From positions 1,178,001 to 1,242,000 of the forward strand of contig NZ_JAMJPL010000001.1 in assembly GCF_023555055.1 (NCBI RefSeq): a stretch of DNA of 64,000 bases, written 5' to 3'. Positions 19,245 through 28,563 of this stretch are shown in pieces. Made by a program: the position numbers and the translations under genes. The notes under the pieces were generated by a model. That model did no database searches, was not told the origin of the DNA, and worked only from the letters and a program-made list of their open reading frames with translations. Origin of the DNA: Marinobacter sp. ATCH36. Its GTDB lineage: Bacteria; Pseudomonadota; Gammaproteobacteria; Pseudomonadales; Oleiphilaceae. Numbering within the stretch: position 1 is the first letter of the stretch; the number at the start of each line of letters is the position of its first letter.

Positions 19245-20114
19245 ATGAGCAATTCGCCGTACATTTTCGAAGCCACCATGGACAACTTCCAGCAGGATGT
19301 CATGGAAGCCTCGTCCAGAACGCCAATCCTGATCGACGTATGGGCCGAATGGTGCGCCCCCTGCAAGCAGCTTATGCCACTGCTGGAGAAGCTGGCAGAT
19401 GAGTACAGAGGCGGTTTCATGCTGGCTAAGGTGAACGCTGATGAGCAGGAGCAACTCACCGGTAGCCTGGGTGTGCGAAGCCTGCCAACTGTCATCCTGG
19501 TTAAAGATGGCCAGGCCGTTGACGGGTTCAACGGCGCACTGCAGGAAAGCGAGATCCGCAAGATTCTCGACAAGCACATCGAGATACCGGAAGAAGAGGA
19601 GGCTCCCTACGACAAGGCCCATCGCTTATGGGAAGAGGGTGATGTAGAAGCGGCCCTTGCGGTTCTCACCGAGATGAACCGGAACGATCCGGAAGATCTG
19701 AAGGTACTGATTGACCTGGCCCAGCTGAAAGCGGAACTGGGCGATTTGGAAACCGCCGAACAGGTACTGGAAAGCCTGCCGCCGGAAGAAAAAATGCAGC
19801 ACCAGGCCAAGCAACTGGCAGCCCGGCTGAAGTTCCTGAAGGCGTCCGCGGAGCTCCCTCCTGTTCATGAGCTGGAAGATGCACTGGACAAAGACCCGCA
19901 AGACCCCAACGCCTTGCATCTGCTGGCCTTGCACCACATTCTGCAGGAAAACAACGCCGAAGCCATGGAACTGCTGATCCGCCTGATGCGGGTGGATAGC
20001 AAGTACAAGGACGAAGTGGCGAAAACGACACTGATTGAGCTGTTCGATAAGCTGGGCAACAACAATCCGGATGTACGCACGTATCGGCGTAAGCTCTATA
20101 CGCTCATGCATTGA
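19245..20114 (+). CDS. cnoX: Thioredoxin-domain co-chaperone (CnoX/YbbN-like)
   Basis: This is a cytoplasmic thioredoxin fused to TPR repeats; homologues act as holdases that protect proteins from oxidative damage and pass them to GroEL or DnaK. The 289-residue product has a thioredoxin fold (about 8-110) with an intact WCAPCK active site, so unlike the E. coli protein it may be redox active. A C-terminal set of TPR helices (about 118-285) follows. The start is ATG 19245, where the thioredoxin domain begins; the same frame stays open for 600 bases upstream only as antisense to the Lon gene. It is divergent from Lon. Confidence 0.9.
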   Translation: MSNSPYIFEATMDNFQQDVMEASSRTPILIDVWAEWCAPCKQLMPLLEKLADEYRGGFMLAKVNADEQEQLTGSLGVRSLPTVILVKDGQAVDGFNGALQESEIRKILDKHIEIPEEEEAPYDKAHRLWEEGDVEAALAVLTEMNRNDPEDLKVLIDLAQLKAELGDLETAEQVLESLPPEEKMQHQAKQLAARLKFLKASAELPPVHELEDALDKDPQDPNALHLLALHHILQENNAEAMELLIRLMRVDSKYKDEVAKTTLIELFDKLGNNNPDVRTYRRKLYTLMH

Positions 20115-20120
20115 TCCCTC

Positions 20121-20156
20121 GTAGGTCGGGTAGAGCCAAAGGCGAAACCCGACAAC
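20121..20156. terminator. Hairpin between convergent genes
   Basis: GTCGGGT (20125-20131) pairs with ACCCGAC (20147-20153) around a loop that itself contains GCC-AAA-GGC. It lies between the cnoX stop and the stop of the convergent hydrolase, and it resembles the common GTCGGGT...ACCCGAC repeat of gammaproteobacteria. There is no strong T run, so termination is probable but not certain. Confidence 0.55.
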
Positions 20157-20159
20157 ACG

Positions 20160-21008
20160 TTATTTCCAAATGAAGCGGATCACGCTGTAGTGCCCCTCTC
20201 CATCAAAAAGGAGCCTCTTGGCGATAGGTAGGTAAGCGGATAACACGCTTTGATGTTCCTTGTGCACAAGCTCATCGCTTTGACCGTGAATGACACGCAC
20301 GGGCACCTTGAGGTTCTCCGGCCGGAAAGGCCATCGTTGTGCAATCAGGCGGGAGTCCCGGGCAAGTGCTTTGGCCGATCCTGTCGGGCCCTGCTGCAAT
20401 GCTGTTTCAGTGCTTTTGTGAAAGGCTCGCCGTAACTGTTCAGAAGAAAGGTGTTCGCGATCAAGCTGCCCGGCTGAACTGATTAGTGCGTCCGATAAAA
20501 CCTCAGCCGACTCCGTAAGCACCTGTAATTCCCTGGCAAGTTTATCCGTATCTTCGAGCGCAGCTTGCCACGCGTTTGCTGTCAGCTCCGACGCATAGGC
20601 AAACGGATTATCCATCAGTGGCACGGCCGGTGTTGCGGCGATCGTGAGCTGTTTTATTCGTTCGCCAAGATCATGAGCGGTTGCCATGGCAAATACCCCA
20701 CCTCCGGAAAAACCGGATACCGAAAAGCGCTGCAACCCGAGATGGTCGGCCAGTTGGCGAAGGTCAGCCGAGTGCTGTTCAAAACTGTAGTGAGGGTGGG
20801 GAGTCGAATCGCCATAGCCGGGGCGATCAGGAATAATTATTCGCACGCCTCGGGCACTCAGGTCCTCAGCGAGGTGTGCCAGCTCATATCGAGAGCCCGG
20901 GATTCCGTGACAGTGAACCCAGGTGCCATTAACGCCATCTCCCGTGTCTGAATAGCTTAAGGTGCGGCCATCTGACAGCTGCAAGTGCCGGGTTTGTGAA
21001 TCATTCAT
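20160..21008 (-). CDS. Alpha/beta hydrolase
   Basis: This is a serine hydrolase of unknown substrate. The 282-residue product has no signal peptide and should be cytoplasmic. It shows the early HCHGIPGSRYELAHLAEDL motif with the oxyanion HG, then IIPDRPGYGDST, a nucleophile elbow SGFSGGGVFA (catalytic Ser near residue 100), Asp in HGQSDELV and His in GEGHYS near the C-terminus, so the triad is complete. Its ATG lies within the last eight bases of the upstream LuxR-type gene. The regulator and the enzyme are therefore one transcription unit, and the enzyme may make or remove a signal sensed by the regulator. Confidence 0.85.
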   Translation of the reverse strand: MNDSQTRHLQLSDGRTLSYSDTGDGVNGTWVHCHGIPGSRYELAHLAEDLSARGVRIIIPDRPGYGDSTPHPHYSFEQHSADLRQLADHLGLQRFSVSGFSGGGVFAMATAHDLGERIKQLTIAATPAVPLMDNPFAYASELTANAWQAALEDTDKLARELQVLTESAEVLSDALISSAGQLDREHLSSEQLRRAFHKSTETALQQGPTGSAKALARDSRLIAQRWPFRPENLKVPVRVIHGQSDELVHKEHQSVLSAYLPIAKRLLFDGEGHYSVIRFIWK

Positions 21009-22131
21009 CCGGCTGTCTCAGCATGTCGGCACTGAGCAGAAGCATGCGCTGCAACGCTGCCTGCCTGTTGACTCCTGTTTTTTGCATGATGGACTTCAGC
21101 TGTGTCCTGCCGGTGTGTGGAGAGATCTGCAGAAGTGCGCTTGCTTCAGAGACATCAAGGCCGGTCACCAGAAAACTGGCAAGCCGATATTCCGCGGGTG
21201 TCAGGTTGTACATTGTGGTGAGCTGACTCTGGTTCAGATGCGCTGGTCGGCCGGCATCCAGAAGGAAGCAGAGTATGCCGGGAACATGCGCCCTGCCGAT
21301 GTGAAATCCGGTTCGGGTCTGAAGGGACTGTGTCATCACCAGGCATGCTCCCGTCTGGCCCAGTTTCAGGGTTTCGGTCAGTGACTGGTTTTCGGTCAGC
21401 TTACGGACCATGGCTTTAAGAACATCAGGCGAATTCGTCGATTCCGACCTCAGGCGTCCGCGCCTTAGGCCGAGGCCATAGGTGTTGGTGGCGAGCGCAT
21501 CTTCTGCCGCTGCATTCATCCAGTCGACACCGAGCGCTGCATCCATGTGCCAGACACCGAAGGGCAGGTGGTCAAGAGCCCGGTTCGCCTGCCTCAGAGA
21601 TTCGTTAAGGCTGTTCAATAGTCGGGACAGTCTGATCACCCGCTGCAGGTGAGGGCTGAAGAATTCCAGAGTGCTGACTTCTTCTCTGGTAAAGCAACCA
21701 CGATGTTTGGGCCGGTGAATTCCGATGTGCATGCCGCGGCCCCCTTCGCGTTCAAACTGGGTACCCATGGCGTAAAAATTACCGTTGGGGCGAAACACGG
21801 TTTGATAATGCTCCGAACGTTCGAAATCCTGATCGCTGATAATGGAAGTACTTTCGAGCACCTCGCCCAGTGGGCCAGTTGCTATGCGCTCACGAAAAGG
21901 ATCCAGTCCAACGGCTTCTGATTCGTAGCGCTGGTTGGAGTGTTGCTGAAAGCCGATGGTGTAGGAGTGGTAGACCACGGGGTCATGCAGGTCAGTCAAT
22001 CGAAGGGAGGCAGTATCCGCGCGGAACAGGGTTGCGAGTTTGCCCAGAAAGACCGGCCATTGCGTGGGATCGGTTGTGCGTTCGTACAGATCATTCAGCA
22101 GTGAGGGGGCTGCTGAGACTACATCCTTCAA
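21001..22131 (-). CDS. LuxR-type HTH transcriptional regulator
   Basis: This is a probable DNA-binding regulator with a sensory N-terminus. The 376-residue product has a helix-turn-helix of the LuxR/NarL class at about 310-370: the region starts at NLTPAEYRLASFL and continues with LLQISPHTGRTQLKSIMQKTG. The first 290 residues carry no receiver or autoinducer domain that I recognise; a PAS-like segment (FGVWHMDAALGVDWMNAAA) lies near 190-215. It starts with TTG at 22131, nine bases after GGAG. It overlaps the downstream hydrolase by eight bases. Its ligand and targets are unknown. Confidence 0.8.
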   Translation of the reverse strand: MKDVVSAAPSLLNDLYERTTDPTQWPVFLGKLATLFRADTASLRLTDLHDPVVYHSYTIGFQQHSNQRYESEAVGLDPFRERIATGPLGEVLESTSIISDQDFERSEHYQTVFRPNGNFYAMGTQFEREGGRGMHIGIHRPKHRGCFTREEVSTLEFFSPHLQRVIRLSRLLNSLNESLRQANRALDHLPFGVWHMDAALGVDWMNAAAEDALATNTYGLGLRRGRLRSESTNSPDVLKAMVRKLTENQSLTETLKLGQTGACLVMTQSLQTRTGFHIGRAHVPGILCFLLDAGRPAHLNQSQLTTMYNLTPAEYRLASFLVTGLDVSEASALLQISPHTGRTQLKSIMQKTGVNRQAALQRMLLLSADMLRQPDE

Positions 22132-22204
22132 AACAGTCGACTCCTGTTGATTTTTTGTACATATTATTTGCGTTCCCGAAGTAAAGCACAGGTGTAAAGC
22201 TTAG

Positions 22205-22227
22205 GCAAAAAAAAGGCTCTGAAAGCC
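22205..22227 (-). terminator. Weak terminator downstream of the KamA-family gene
   Basis: On the minus strand a short GGCT/AGCC stem is followed by eight T. A stronger stem without a T run (GCGGCCCC with GGGGCCGC, 22289-22309) lies nearer the stop codon. Together they probably separate the KamA gene from the LuxR-type gene. Confidence 0.45.
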
Positions 22228-22326
22228 ACTTGGGTTTGCGACAAACGGGGAGATATACAAGTGGAAGCAGTATCGAGTGGCAGGAGTAGCGGCCCCGAGA
22301 AGGGGCCGCCTGCACGAGGTCGGCTG

Positions 22327-23691
22327 TTAACCGTTACCCTTCTTCATTTCCTCATACTCATCCTCAAAGAAGAATTTCTCTTCTCCGAGCGCCGGCTCCA
22401 GCTCATGCAGCCAGGTGGCGGTTTCACTGTACTTGGCAAAGAACGGCCGCTGTACCCAGTCCGGGTTCCGGGCCTGGATAAACCTCAGTACGAACACCTT
22501 CTCACCGTGGATCTCGGTGATGCCCTGCACCTCTACCTTGCCAGGGCCGGCACTCATGGATGGGCCGCGGGCGGTGCGGGCCAGGCCGGACACCTGCTTC
22601 ATGGCCTCGCGGTAGATGTGGAATGCCTCTACCAGGGGGACTTCGAAGTAGTTCTTGGCGCCGGTGTCCCGCTCCACAAACATATAGTAAGGGATGATGC
22701 CAAGCTGCACTTCCTTGTCCCACAGTCTGGCCCAGTCGTCGGCATTATCGTTTACATGCTTGATCAATGGGCCCTGGGCACGAATTTCCGCGCCGGTGGC
22801 ACGCAAGCGGCGAATAGCCTCTTCCGCAATCTCGGTGGTGATTTCCTGCCAATGGTTATAGTGGGCCATGATGGCCACGTGCTTGCCGGCATCTACCAGG
22901 CGGGCGAACAGGTCGATCAGCTCATCCGCATCCTTATCGGTCACAAAGCGATACGGCCAGAAGGTGAGGGCCTTGGTGCCGATACGGATGGTCTGGATAT
23001 GATCGAATTCAGGCTGCAGCAGCGGTTCCAGGTATTGAACCAGGTGTTTGGTTTTCATCACCATGGGGTCGCCACCAGTCAAGAGAAGATCGCTGACTTC
23101 GGTATGTTCCTGAAGGTAGCCATGCAGCTTTTCGGCTTCGGTGCTGGCCATCTTCAGGTCTTTGTCACCCACGAACTGCGCCCAGCGGAAGCAGAAGGTG
23201 CAGTAGGAGTGGCAGGTCTGGCCCTGGGCGGGGAAGAACAGAACGGTTTCCCGGTACTTGTGCTGCACGCCGTCCAGAACCTCGCCATTCAGCTCCGGCA
23301 TGTTCATTTCCATCTGGCCGGCGGGGTGCGGATTAAGCTCGTCGCGAATTTCTTTGGCAACGGCCTGGATTTCCTTCTTGTCGGCGCCGTCCCGGTGCAT
23401 CGCTGCCATGCGCTCGTAATGCGCTTCCTTCAGCATGCCTTTTTGCGGAAAGACCAACTGGTAGATGGGGTCGTTGGGTACTTTGTCCCAGTTGATGAGC
23501 TCGTTGATCACATATTCGTTAACGCGGAAGGGTAGCACGCTGGCGACCACTTTCATTTCGAACAGGGTCTCCTCGGGGAGGCTCTGTATTACGTCGATCT
23601 TGTCGAGCTGGCGGTCCGTATAGACCTTGAAGCGCCGCTCTTCGAACTCGGCAGTCGGAATCCGGTTCGGGAACGTGACGATGGAGTTCAT
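22327..23691 (-). CDS. KamA family radical SAM protein (lysine 2,3-aminomutase-like)
   Basis: This family uses S-adenosylmethionine, a [4Fe-4S] cluster and PLP to move amino groups, as in lysine 2,3-aminomutase. The 454-residue product has the cluster motif CHSYCTFC (Cys160, Cys164, Cys167), followed by LLLTGGDPMVMKT and IRIGTKALTFWPYRF as in KamA proteins. It is longer than EpmB and the neighbours are unrelated, so EF-P modification is not indicated; no beta-lysine acetyltransferase (ablB) is adjacent. The ATG at 23691 follows GAGGG; an earlier in-frame start at 23745 lacks support. It is divergent from aceE. The substrate is uncertain. Confidence 0.85.
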   Translation of the reverse strand: MNSIVTFPNRIPTAEFEERRFKVYTDRQLDKIDVIQSLPEETLFEMKVVASVLPFRVNEYVINELINWDKVPNDPIYQLVFPQKGMLKEAHYERMAAMHRDGADKKEIQAVAKEIRDELNPHPAGQMEMNMPELNGEVLDGVQHKYRETVLFFPAQGQTCHSYCTFCFRWAQFVGDKDLKMASTEAEKLHGYLQEHTEVSDLLLTGGDPMVMKTKHLVQYLEPLLQPEFDHIQTIRIGTKALTFWPYRFVTDKDADELIDLFARLVDAGKHVAIMAHYNHWQEITTEIAEEAIRRLRATGAEIRAQGPLIKHVNDNADDWARLWDKEVQLGIIPYYMFVERDTGAKNYFEVPLVEAFHIYREAMKQVSGLARTARGPSMSAGPGKVEVQGITEIHGEKVFVLRFIQARNPDWVQRPFFAKYSETATWLHELEPALGEEKFFFEDEYEEMKKGNG

Positions 23692-23771
23692 AGATCGCCC
23701 TCTTTGATGATTCGCCAAATTCAGGAGGGTGGGATTCGCCACCACTCCGCTGGTTAAAAAACGGGCAGGCG

Positions 23772-23800
23772 AGTATACATAAATACAAAAGCATTTTCAG
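23772..23800 (-). promoter_or_regulatory. Probable sigma-70 promoter of the KamA-family gene
   Basis: On the minus strand CTGAAA (23795-23800) and TATACT (23772-23777) are separated by exactly 17 bases. The start codon lies about 80 bases downstream. The match is four and five of six bases to consensus. Confidence 0.45.
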
Positions 23801-23958
23801 GTCTAACTAAAAATGCCTGAAACAGGTAGGAATCCTACGACATTGGTCTGAATACGCTTGTTTGGAGATGAAAAAGGCGCCATTATTGCGTAACTAACCG
23901 AAATAGTCTGGGTGTTTAGTAGCAATTCGTCCTGAAAATTGAAGTATGGCACCAAAAT

Positions 23959-23974
23959 GTAGTAAAAATACTAC
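23959..23974. promoter_or_regulatory. Perfect inverted repeat in the kamA-aceE divergent region
   Basis: GTAGTA-AAAA-TACTAC is a perfect 16-base inverted repeat, 213 bases before aceE and about 270 before the KamA-type gene. The 495-base gap contains this site, the KamA promoter and a purine-rich aceE leader ending in GGGGAGGG, with no gene that I can support. The repeat may be an operator; no binding protein can be named, and it does not match the PdhR consensus I know. Confidence 0.35.
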
Positions 23975-24186
23975 GTGATTCCGGGTTGGTTCAGGCCAAA
24001 AGCCGTCAAAGCAATGCGCTTCAGGCAGTAAAACTGGCAATCGTGTTCTATGCTTGTTCAAGGTAATGAACAGGCGAATACCCACAACAAAACGTTCTGC
24101 ATTCCATCGCAGCTTATCGACACTGCAGGGCGCTCAGCTGCTGATCGTGGCACGCGCCGCACTTTTAATGCCAAGGGGAGGGTTTG

Positions 24187-26850
24187 ATGTACCAGGATGA
24201 TGATCCCATAGAGACCAGTGAATGGCTGGATGCGCTGGAGTCTCTGATCGAGAACGAAGGCGTAGACCGGGCCAAATATATACTTGAGAGGCTCTCCGAG
24301 CGAGCCAGCCGGGATGGTACCCAGCTACCCTATTCCATCACCACGCCGTTCCGGAACAGTATTCCTGTTTCCCAGCAGAAGCCGATGCCCGGTGATCTGT
24401 TCATGGAGCGCCGTATCCGCTCTCTGATCCGCTGGAACGCCATGGCCATGGTCATGCGAGCCAATCAGAGGCCTGGTGATCTGGGCGGCCACGTTTCATC
24501 CTTCTCCTCTGCGGCCACCCTGTATGACGTTGGCTTCAACTATTTTTTCCATGGCGGCGACGGCAAACGCGAATCTGATCTGGTGTACTTCCAGGGGCAC
24601 TCTTCGCCGGGCATTTATGCTCGCTCCTTCCTGGAAGGTCGTTTCGACGAAAAAGACCTGGACAAGTATCGTGAGGAAGTGGACGGCACAGGCCTGTCTT
24701 CGTACCCGCATCCCTGGCTGATGCCCGATTACTGGCAATTCCCGACAGTGTCCATGGGCCTTGGCCCAATCCAGGCCATCTACCAGGCCCATGTGATGAA
24801 GTATCTGGATAGCCGTGAGCTCATCGAGATGGGCGACCGCAAAGTCTGGTGCTTTGTCGGTGACGGCGAATGTGATGAACCGGAAACCCTCGGCTCTATT
24901 TCGATGGCTGGCCGGGAAAATCTCAGCAACCTCATTTTCGTGGTTAACTGCAACCTGCAACGTCTGGACGGCCCGGTTCGTGGTAACGGCAAGATCATTC
25001 AGGAGCTGGAAGGCGTCTTCCGTGGTGCCGGCTGGAACGTGACGAAAGTGATCTGGGGCCGCCACTGGGACCCACTGTTCGAGAACGACAAGGATGGCAT
25101 GATGCAGCGCACCATGGATGAGGTGTGCGACGGCGAATTGCAGAATTTCAAGAGCAACGGCCCGGCCTACACCCGCAAGCACTTTTTCGGCAGGTATCCG
25201 GAAACGGCGAAACTGGTTGAAGGTCTGTCGGATGATGAGATCAACAAACTCAACCGTGGCGGGCATGATCCCTACAAGATTTATGCGGCCTACCACCGCG
25301 CGATTAACGATAACGGAGGTCGACCCACCGTTATCCTGGCCCACACCATCAAGGGCTACGGATTTGGCGAAGCCGGCGAGGCACAGAACACCGCGCATTC
25401 ACTGAAGAAGCTGGATATTGAACAGCTGAAGGCCTTCCGTGACCGGTTCGCGGTGCCGCTGAAGGATGAGGAGCTCAACGACGTTCCGTATTACCGGCCG
25501 GCACCGGACAGCCCGGAAGTTGTTTACATGAAGAAGCGCCGCCAGGAACTGGGCGGTTTCTATCCCAAGCGCCGCAAAGACTGTCAGCCGTTGCAGATTC
25601 CCGATCTGGATATCTTCAAGGCGGTGCTGGAAGGTTCCGGTGACCGGAAAATTTCCACCACAATGGCCTTTGTGCGGATACTGACAGCACTGACAAAAGA
25701 CAAGCGCATCGGTAAGCGAGTGGTTCCGATCGTGCCGGATGAGGCCCGTACCTTCGGTATGGAAGGTATGTTCCGTCAGCTGGGTATTTACACCGCTGAA
25801 GGCCAGAAGTACGTCCCGGAAGACCGGGACCAGATCATGTACTACCGGGAAGACAAGAAGGGCCAGATCCTCGAGGAAGGCATCAACGAGGATGGTTCCA
25901 TGGCGGCCTGGATGGCGGCAGCTACCTCCTACAGTACCAACAACTTCCCGCTGATCCCGTTCTACATCTTCTATTCCATGTTCGGCTTCCAGCGTGTGGG
26001 TGACCTGGCTTGGGCTTCCGGTGACATTCAGGCCCGTGGCTTCCTGATCGGTGGCACGGCCGGCCGCACCACCCTTAACGGCGAAGGCCTGCAGCATCAG
26101 GATGGTCACAGCCACGTTCTGGCCAACACTATTCCGAACTGTAAGGCTTACGATCCGGCTTACGGCTACGAAATGGCGGTGGTGCTTCGTCACGGCATGA
26201 AAGAGATGTATGAAGACAACAAGAACGTCTTCTACTACCTGACGATTGAGAACGAGAACTACGAGCAGCCGGCAATGCCCAAAGATTGCGAAGACGGCAT
26301 CATCAAAGGTATGTACCTGTTCGAGTCGGTCGAAACCAAGGGGCGCAAGAAAACACCCCGGGTACAGCTGCTTGGCGCTGGCGCCATCCTCAACGAAGTA
26401 CGTGCCGCGGCCCAGATGCTGAAAGACGACTGGGGCGTTGCTTCCGATGTGTGGAGTGTGACCAGCTTCAACGAGCTGGCCCGTGAAGGGCAGCATGTCG
26501 AGCGCTGGAACCGTCTGCACCCGGATGACAAGGCCAAGAAAGCCTATGTCACCCAGTGCCTGGAGAATCAGACCGGGCCAGTGGTGTCTTCTACCGATTA
26601 CATCAAGCTGCACTCCGAGCAGCTCCGGGCGTTCATCCCCAAAACCTACCTGACTCTCGGTACCGATGGCTTCGGCCGCAGTGACACCCGGGAGAAGCTG
26701 CGCAGCTTCTTTGAAGTGGACCGGTACAACGTAACGGTGTCGGCGCTGTCAGCCCTGGCTCAGGATGGTGAGGTGAAGAACGATGTGGTTCTCGACGCCA
26801 TGCGCAAGTACGGAATCGATCGCAATAAAACGAACCCGGTGCTGAGCTAA
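24187..26850 (+). CDS. aceE: Pyruvate dehydrogenase E1 component (homodimeric)
   Basis: This thiamine-diphosphate enzyme decarboxylates pyruvate and acetylates the lipoyl groups of AceF. The 887-residue product has the usual length of the homodimeric type. The ThDP motif runs from VGDGECDEPETLGSI to NCNLQ (about residues 220-262), and HDPYKIYAAY, HTIKGYGFGEAGE and the C-terminal transketolase-like domain are all present. The ATG at 24187 lies right after GGGGAGGG; a TTG one codon earlier is less likely. It is followed by aceF after a ten-base gap. No lpd (E3) is in the window, so E3 must come from elsewhere. Confidence 0.97.
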   Translation: MYQDDDPIETSEWLDALESLIENEGVDRAKYILERLSERASRDGTQLPYSITTPFRNSIPVSQQKPMPGDLFMERRIRSLIRWNAMAMVMRANQRPGDLGGHVSSFSSAATLYDVGFNYFFHGGDGKRESDLVYFQGHSSPGIYARSFLEGRFDEKDLDKYREEVDGTGLSSYPHPWLMPDYWQFPTVSMGLGPIQAIYQAHVMKYLDSRELIEMGDRKVWCFVGDGECDEPETLGSISMAGRENLSNLIFVVNCNLQRLDGPVRGNGKIIQELEGVFRGAGWNVTKVIWGRHWDPLFENDKDGMMQRTMDEVCDGELQNFKSNGPAYTRKHFFGRYPETAKLVEGLSDDEINKLNRGGHDPYKIYAAYHRAINDNGGRPTVILAHTIKGYGFGEAGEAQNTAHSLKKLDIEQLKAFRDRFAVPLKDEELNDVPYYRPAPDSPEVVYMKKRRQELGGFYPKRRKDCQPLQIPDLDIFKAVLEGSGDRKISTTMAFVRILTALTKDKRIGKRVVPIVPDEARTFGMEGMFRQLGIYTAEGQKYVPEDRDQIMYYREDKKGQILEEGINEDGSMAAWMAAATSYSTNNFPLIPFYIFYSMFGFQRVGDLAWASGDIQARGFLIGGTAGRTTLNGEGLQHQDGHSHVLANTIPNCKAYDPAYGYEMAVVLRHGMKEMYEDNKNVFYYLTIENENYEQPAMPKDCEDGIIKGMYLFESVETKGRKKTPRVQLLGAGAILNEVRAAAQMLKDDWGVASDVWSVTSFNELAREGQHVERWNRLHPDDKAKKAYVTQCLENQTGPVVSSTDYIKLHSEQLRAFIPKTYLTLGTDGFGRSDTREKLRSFFEVDRYNVTVSALSALAQDGEVKNDVVLDAMRKYGIDRNKTNPVLS

Positions 26851-26860
26851 GGAGACCGCT

Positions 26861-28516
26861 ATGAGTGAGCAGGAAATCAAGGTTCCGGATCTCGGCGGTG
26901 CGGACGAGGTTGAGGTTATTGAAGTACTCGTCAGCAAGGGGGATTCGGTTGAAGAAGAAGATCCGATACTGACGGTCGAGTCCGATAAGGCGTCCGTTGA
27001 GTTGCCTTCGCCCGGTGCAGGCAAGATCACCAAAATTACCGTCAAGGTGGGTGATAAGGTCAAGGAAGGCGACGTTGTGGGGATGATGGAAGCCAGCGGT
27101 GATGCTGGTGGTTCCGATGATTCCGGTGACGACGAGCCTGAGCAGAAAGCCGATGAAAAGGCCGAAGAAAAACAGGAGGAGAAGCCGGCGGAAACCAAGC
27201 CAGCTGCGAAGAAGTCTTCCGGCGGCTCCCGCAAGGAAACCGTCACGGTGCCGGCGCTGGATGGCTTCGACAACGTCCCGATCATCGAGATCAATGTCGC
27301 CGAGGGCGACACCATCGAAGCGGATGATCCGCTGGTGACTGTGGAATCCGACAAGGCCACCATGGAGATTCCTTCGCCCTATGCAGGCAAAGTTGGCAAG
27401 ATCCTGGTGTCCGAAGGTGACAAGCTTTCTGAAGGCGACAAGCTGCTGGAAATGACCGTTCAGGAAGACGGTGGCGAACAGGACGAGGCCTCTGAAGAGG
27501 GAGAAAAGCCCGAGCCGAAATCGGAGGATAAGCCCAAATCCGAGGATAAGCCGAAGCAGGAAGCGCCCGAGCCACAGGGCTCTACCTACGAGCCACCCGC
27601 GCCGGGTACGAAGGTGCATGCCGGCCCCGCAGTGCGCAAGCTGGCCCGTGAGTTGGGTGCTGATCTGGCCCGTATCAAAGGCTCGGGTCCCAAGAGCCGG
27701 ATTATCAAAGACGACGTCCACGCCTATGTGAAGAGCCAGCTCAAGCAGGCTCAGCAGGGCGGTGGCGTTGCGACCGGCTCTGGTATTCCCGGCGTCAAAC
27801 TTCCGGACTTCAGCCAGTTTGGTGAGGTCAAGCGTGAAGCCATGTCGCGGATGATGTTCGCAACCGCGAACAACATGCAGCGCAGCTGGCTGAACGTGCC
27901 CCATGTCACGCAGTTCGAGGATGCGGATATCACCGACATGGAGGATTTCCGCAAGGCCCAGAAGGCAGCCGGCGAGAAGAAGGGCGTGAAGATGACGCCG
28001 CTGCCGTTCCTGCTGAAGGCCTGTGCCACGGCACTGGCGGAGCTGCCACAGTTCAATGTGTCCCTGGACATGGAACGTAAGGAAGTGGTGCGCAAGCAGT
28101 TCATTCACATCGGGATTGCGGTGGATACGCCCAATGGGCTGATGGTGCCGGTGATCAGGGATGTGGACAAGAAGGGGCTGTGGGAGCTCGCGGCAGAGAG
28201 TGCGGAGCTGGCCCAGAAGGCCCGGGACAAGCAGCTGAAGCCCGCTGAAATGCAGGGTGCCTGCTTTACCATCACCAGCCTGGGTGGCATTGGCGGCACG
28301 GCGTTTACGCCGATTGTGAATACGCCGGAGGTGGCAATTCTTGGGGTGTCCAAGGCGGCAATGAAGCCGGTCTGGGATGGCAAGGATTTCCAGCCACGGC
28401 TGATGCTGCCGCTGTCGCTGTCCTACGATCACCGGGCGGTGAACGGGGCGGATGCAGCCCGGTTTACCTCTGTGCTAAGTCAGTTGCTTGGGGATATTCG
28501 CTCTCTTCTTCTTTGA
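26861..28516 (+). CDS. aceF: Pyruvate dehydrogenase E2 (dihydrolipoamide acetyltransferase)
   Basis: This is the core of the pyruvate dehydrogenase complex and transfers the acetyl group to CoA. The 551-residue product has two lipoyl domains with the lipoylated Lys in ESDKAS (Lys43) and ESDKAT (Lys165). Charged Ala/Pro/Glu linkers separate these from an E1/E3-binding domain (about 247-290, AGPAVRKLARELGADLARI) and the catalytic domain. The active-site motif is DHRAVNG (His524, Asn528); the Asn in place of Asp matches what is known for Azotobacter E2p. Two lipoyl domains is fewer than the three of E. coli. Confidence 0.97.
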   Translation: MSEQEIKVPDLGGADEVEVIEVLVSKGDSVEEEDPILTVESDKASVELPSPGAGKITKITVKVGDKVKEGDVVGMMEASGDAGGSDDSGDDEPEQKADEKAEEKQEEKPAETKPAAKKSSGGSRKETVTVPALDGFDNVPIIEINVAEGDTIEADDPLVTVESDKATMEIPSPYAGKVGKILVSEGDKLSEGDKLLEMTVQEDGGEQDEASEEGEKPEPKSEDKPKSEDKPKQEAPEPQGSTYEPPAPGTKVHAGPAVRKLARELGADLARIKGSGPKSRIIKDDVHAYVKSQLKQAQQGGGVATGSGIPGVKLPDFSQFGEVKREAMSRMMFATANNMQRSWLNVPHVTQFEDADITDMEDFRKAQKAAGEKKGVKMTPLPFLLKACATALAELPQFNVSLDMERKEVVRKQFIHIGIAVDTPNGLMVPVIRDVDKKGLWELAAESAELAQKARDKQLKPAEMQGACFTITSLGGIGGTAFTPIVNTPEVAILGVSKAAMKPVWDGKDFQPRLMLPLSLSYDHRAVNGADAARFTSVLSQLLGDIRSLLL

Positions 28517-28563
28517 CTTTTGGTGGTTGATTGCCTTGTAGTCTGCGGGTTACGGGGCTTTCG

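Noticed and set aside
22261-23535. 424-residue open frame on the plus strand across the KamA-family gene
   Set aside because: It is the complement of a clear radical SAM gene and shows no domain of its own.
23894-24085. 63-residue open frame in the kamA-aceE gap
   Set aside because: It has no ribosome binding site, no domain and an AT-rich non-coding look.
25399-26613. 404-residue open frame on the minus strand within aceE
   Set aside because: It is antisense to a catalytic gene with full motifs; no ribosome binding site or domain is visible.
26633-28432. 599-residue open frame on the minus strand across aceF
   Set aside because: It is antisense to aceF, whose domains are all recognised; its low-complexity Leu/His/Arg composition is that of a shadow frame.
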